Below, in pieces: positions 60,385 through 64,000 of a stretch of 64,000 nt of DNA (within the stretch, counting starts at the first letter, position 1; every line of letters begins with the position of its first letter). Where the stretch lies: positions 45,967,927-46,031,926 of the forward strand of contig OX104119.1 of assembly GCA_944474755.1 (NCBI GenBank), given 5' to 3'. Origin of the DNA: Limnoperna fortunei. Its lineage: Eukaryota > Mollusca > Bivalvia > Mytilida > Modiolidae. Under the pieces are notes generated by a model. The model was not told the origin of the DNA. It saw only the letters and a list, made by a program, of their open reading frames with translations, and did not search any database. The translations under genes were made by a program, and so were the position numbers.

Positions 60385-61251
60385 AAAACCACTGAAGGGA
60401 TTGCTTTGAAACTTTGCACACATTATCAGTAAAATGTCCTCTACCAAGTTTGCACAAACCATGGCCTCAGACCAACCGACATGGCCATGCCCCCATGGCT
60501 AAAAATAGAACATGGGGGTCAAAATACAGTTTTTGGCTTATAGTTCAAAAAGTATAAAAGAGACAGGAAAACCAAAGAGACTTTCCTACTTCAGCATAAA
60601 AAGCTCTACGAAATACTCCATTTTGTAAAAGTTGTATGGTGACTCCTTATAGGAGTTATTGCACCTTAATTGTCGAAATTGATTATTTTTGATATTTTTG
60701 CCTCAAAATCTTGAAAATTATTAGAACTAGAGAAAAAGTTAGCATCGCTTAATTGTTCTGCTCTATGAGGGCTACCAAAATGACTTTGGGGTCAAGATTG
60801 TCTGATGAACTATTTAGGAACATTTTTTTAATCAATTTTACTTGATTTTAAAATTTTTTCTCCTCTTTAAACAATGAAAGGACTGCTTTGAAACATTGCA
60901 CACATCATCTTAAGGACGTCCTCTACCAAAATTGTGCAAATCATGACACCTGACTACCTACATAGCTATGTTGGCTTAAAATAGAAAAAAAGGGGGGGCG
61001 GGGGAGTCGAGAGAGTTTACGATTGATAGTTAAAAAAGGATATAACAGGTACAGCAAATTTGAAGTGAACCTCCCTTCTCCCTCTCAGCAACAAAAGCTC
61101 CTCCTTATAGGAGTTATTTCCCTTAAAAGGTCAAAATTAATGATTTTTGCAGAAGTGTTGGGCAATTCCTGATAGCAAAGAAAAGCTTGATAAAAAAGGG
61201 TTGTTTGGTTTCAGGTTCAGGTGAGCGACCCAGGCTCCTGGGAGCCTCTAG
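60385..61251 (+). mobile_element. Helitron-like element, copy 3 (5' truncated)
   Basis: It begins abruptly within aaaccactgaagggattgct and is then collinear with the 3' part of copy 2, ending caggctcctgggagcct plus CTAG (61248-61251), followed by T. Confidence 0.8.
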
Positions 61252-63108
61252 TTGATTTTTCTTTTTATAATTTTCCAAAAGATACTTTTAATTATATTTA
61301 TAACCCGTTAATATAAAGCACAGTCAAGAACACAATTACAGCAAGTTTTGAAATGGTAAATCATGGTATCACCAGTGATGATAGTAAAGAGTTTTCATGC
61401 ACAAACAATACAAATGTGATTGAAAACAACACATGTTTATTTCATCCATGAAGATACTAGTGTGTTGTTGTTATTATGTCTTTTAGATAACTATAGTATT
61501 CATTGTGTGTTCACTGACCCCCAGAAATTTCATTTTGCTTAAAAATAAAGTTCGGTGCAGGCAGGGGCTGCTGTTCTGCTTGCACACAGATCATGTTGGC
61601 AAGTACTAGTATACACATTTTGCCCCCCATGGCACAGCTGTTTATTTTCAGTTTCATGATCTCAGTAACTAATAAAGATTACCAGTATTCAAAGGTCTAG
61701 CAGTGTAGTGTTTGGTTGATAAATTTAGACATTGACTCCAATCTTAATTGACAAGGATTTCCTACAGAAGGTCGGGGGGGGGGGGGTAGTGTTTCCAAGT
61801 ATGTCTGCTTCCTCCCCTGGATGCCATGATATAGCTGAAAAATGTCACTATTTGTGACAACCTTATTTTCTTGAAATACCATTTCTTTGCTAAAAAAATA
61901 TCTTACTGGCACAACAAGTTTTAAGTCTTATAAGAAAAGTTTACAAAATGATGTCACAAATAGAGCTAGTTTCAGTTGTCAGATGGATAGAAACAGGCTC
62001 CAGTCTATGAAGTTTTGTACCAAATCTAATACTTGGTTGAAATTAATAAATTTTGATTCACTTCACATCTAAAATATTTGTGGATCATATACACTTAATT
62101 TTAAACAGGTACATTCAGAATTACAATTTTTAATGCAAAGTGAAAGTAGAACTACTTTGGTTCTTTTAAGCACTTCTTTTGACTATGGCATCAACTGATT
62201 GGCTATTTTGTAGAGGTTAACCTCAAAGCACAAATCAAACAAACAAACAGTTTAGACGAATCAACCAGCTGTCGTGTCTTCAACTTTACAATGACGCTAT
62301 TAAAAATGCATTTTTGACCCTAAAACATATTTTGACACATAGACATAGAGTTAATTTAAAATTTACCTGTAATTAATGAGTTTATTGGTATGAATTGTGT
62401 TTTGGTTTAATGTGCAATGTTATAAATTGAGTTAATAAATTTCAGATTTTCCTCAAATTTCCAACATAAGTCAGCTCTGACTTAAAACCATGTAACATTT
62501 AAGCAAATAGTGGTCGATTATCAATTATTAATTATAATCAATTTACTGATATTTCTAATACACAAAGTTGATAATCAATACATTTAATATCGAAATTTTA
62601 AAAAAATACTGACAACCCACAGTTTTCACTTAAGCAATTAGCTATTTTGCAGGTCTTTCTGTTTCTATTGGACTACTAAGTTGTCTCACGCTGCCACTAA
62701 TTGATGAATTACCATTATCTCTCAACCATTCTTTTAAGGACATTTAGCCATGATATGGCTTTGCATGGTAGTTACATGTTACTGTACTTACAGCTGATTT
62801 GAACCAATGTCAGTGCTGTTTTTACCATTAGGATTTTCAATTATTATCGTTAAAATTTAATCATAAGAATATTTTAGGTTTGAATGTGTTATATCGTATA
62901 ACCTGTTAATAAATTTGAAATATTCCCTAAATAAATGTTATGACCAAATTACAGTAAAGGGGGAGATACTGATATAACATTTGGTCTGGATTTTTGGATT
63001 AGGATATGGTACTTATTAGGTTTTGCAGACATGTAGCCTGATTTTCAGATACTGTCATAAGAACCAATATTTGTGTTAAATTATTGCACAAAATTTTCTT
63101 CTTTGCAG
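61252..63108. other. Non-coding stretch with a SINE relic
   Basis: About 61725-61850 is a degenerate plus-strand SINE body (gactccaatcttaattgaca, cttcctcccc, ggatgccatgatatagctga). The rest is AT-rich without features. Confidence 0.45.
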
Positions 63109-63248
63109 ACTACTGTATTGCACAACCATGCAAGTGCAATTTAAATTCGGAACCCTTTTATTGTACTGCAGGATTCCAAATTTATCAGAACAGAATTCTA
63201 ACTTGTGGAAGACATCATGATTTTGAAGTTATTTTGCACAGTCTGACT
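63109..63248 (+). CDS. Candidate internal exon of an unrecognised gene
   Basis: A strong acceptor ttttcttctttgcag precedes it and donor ACT|GTAAGA follows. With one base carried from 48444 the frame is open over 47 codons and leaves in phase 0. It is Cys-rich (YCIAQPCKCN, FYCTAG, LTCGRHHDF). No family is recognised. AT-rich DNA yields such frames by chance, so confidence is low. Confidence 0.22.
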
Positions 63249-64000
63249 GTAAGAGAATGTTCACTTTTGGTTTATCCTGCTGTAAAATTAACATGTTTAT
63301 TACATTTCATAATTTAAGGTCCCATTCAAACAATGTATTTCTCACTAATCCATATTGCACGACTAATGTTTTTATTACAAGTGATATTGCACAGCTGGCT
63401 ACAAGAACGAAATTCAAAGAATTGATTTGCTGTGAAATTGTAATAAAATTGAAAGGCGACATTGGGCTACCATTCAAAAAAAAAAGGTCCAAGACAACTT
63501 AGCTTTTTAGTTTGAACAAAGTGAAGTGAAACTATGTCTATGATAATGCTACTAATAGCACATTTAGACTACTGTTGTTACGTTTTTACTACGCAGTAAA
63601 TTATTTATAGCAGACTAGCTTTAGGATGAAACCCTGTCAATAAAAATATAAAATATAAGTCTTCGTTAAATTAGTTCTTTGCTTCTAGGACCTAAACACA
63701 AATACTGCCGGACCAATTTAACATTTCTATTGTAAATTTAACAAATTTGCCGGACAGAGTTAAAATAGCCTGTTTTTTGCCAGTCAGGTCCGGCGGACCT
63801 GCACATTTCCGGGACACTGAAATATAATTGTAGTAAATGGCCATTTTTATGTTCTGCCAATGAAAGATGGGGACATACATCTTTTTGGTCTGTTCACACA
63901 ATGGTTTAATTGTACCACCTCAGGTTTATCTTTGCATGGAAGCTATTTTTTTATGAAGATGACTTCATATCTTGATGAAACTTGGTACATAGTTACAACA
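63249..64000. other. Non-coding stretch to the window end
   Basis: Nothing recognised. About 63700-63820 has gccggaccaattta and gccggacagagttaa, short inverted or related motifs, possibly an element edge. Confidence 0.4.

Overview
This is eukaryotic, intron-rich, AT-rich DNA, and most of it is transposable elements. The protein exons, the tRNA-derived SINEs with (CAAA)n-type tails, and the many non-autonomous elements carrying tandem core repeats (pearl/HINE type) point to a mollusc, most likely a bivalve. I cannot name the species. There are no bacterial operons, CRISPR arrays, rRNA or true tRNA genes.

Two conserved protein genes are clear, both on the minus strand. (1) The 5' three coding exons of GEMIN2 (SMN-complex subunit) lie at 5330-5200, 939-852 and 530-438; the gene runs off the left edge. 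(2) A complete Ral small GTPase gene spans 34492-11247: three shared exons (34492-34385, 29771-29563, 20081-19889) encode the G domain, followed by two different terminal exons, 15185-15000 (exon 4a) and 11366-11247 (exon 4b). Each terminal exon has its own acceptor, stop codon and CAAX box: 4a ends CVLQ and 4b ends CTIL. The layout resembles the KRAS 4A/4B switch and would give two Ral isoforms with different lipid anchors and hypervariable tails. The shared upstream donor is a non-canonical GC donor. This is the most interesting gene-level observation in the window.

The Ral introns are packed with repeats: three large and one small copy of a HINE/pearl-like element with 146-bp tandem core units (one copy precedes the gene, at 7.6-9.2 kb); a 33-bp minisatellite of about 70 units, split by a 2.2-kb Helitron-like element that itself carries 165-bp tandem repeats; SINEs; and several MITEs. 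Between the two alternative Ral exons lies a 320-bp tandem duplication in which one copy holds a HINE and the other is the intact empty site, which fixes the element's ends.

The right half (34.5-64 kb) has no recognised conserved gene. It holds a decayed C2H2 zinc-finger relic (about 35.5-36.1 kb), a TTAA-type MITE, a 2.25-kb CACT-ended element with a second element nested in it, a Harbinger-type MITE, a dead Tc1 transposase, an (ATT)n tract, a dead non-LTR reverse transcriptase, a Mutator-like foldback element with a 9-bp target duplication, paired inverted copies of two CAGGG-ended families, Helitron-like copies and a full-length SINE with an 11-bp target duplication. A possible plus-strand gene start (ATG at 48387) and a phase-compatible exon at 63109-63248 are offered at low confidence.

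All calls come from reading the sequence. No searches were run; exon calls for GEMIN2 and Ral rest on conserved residues plus splice sites that join in phase.
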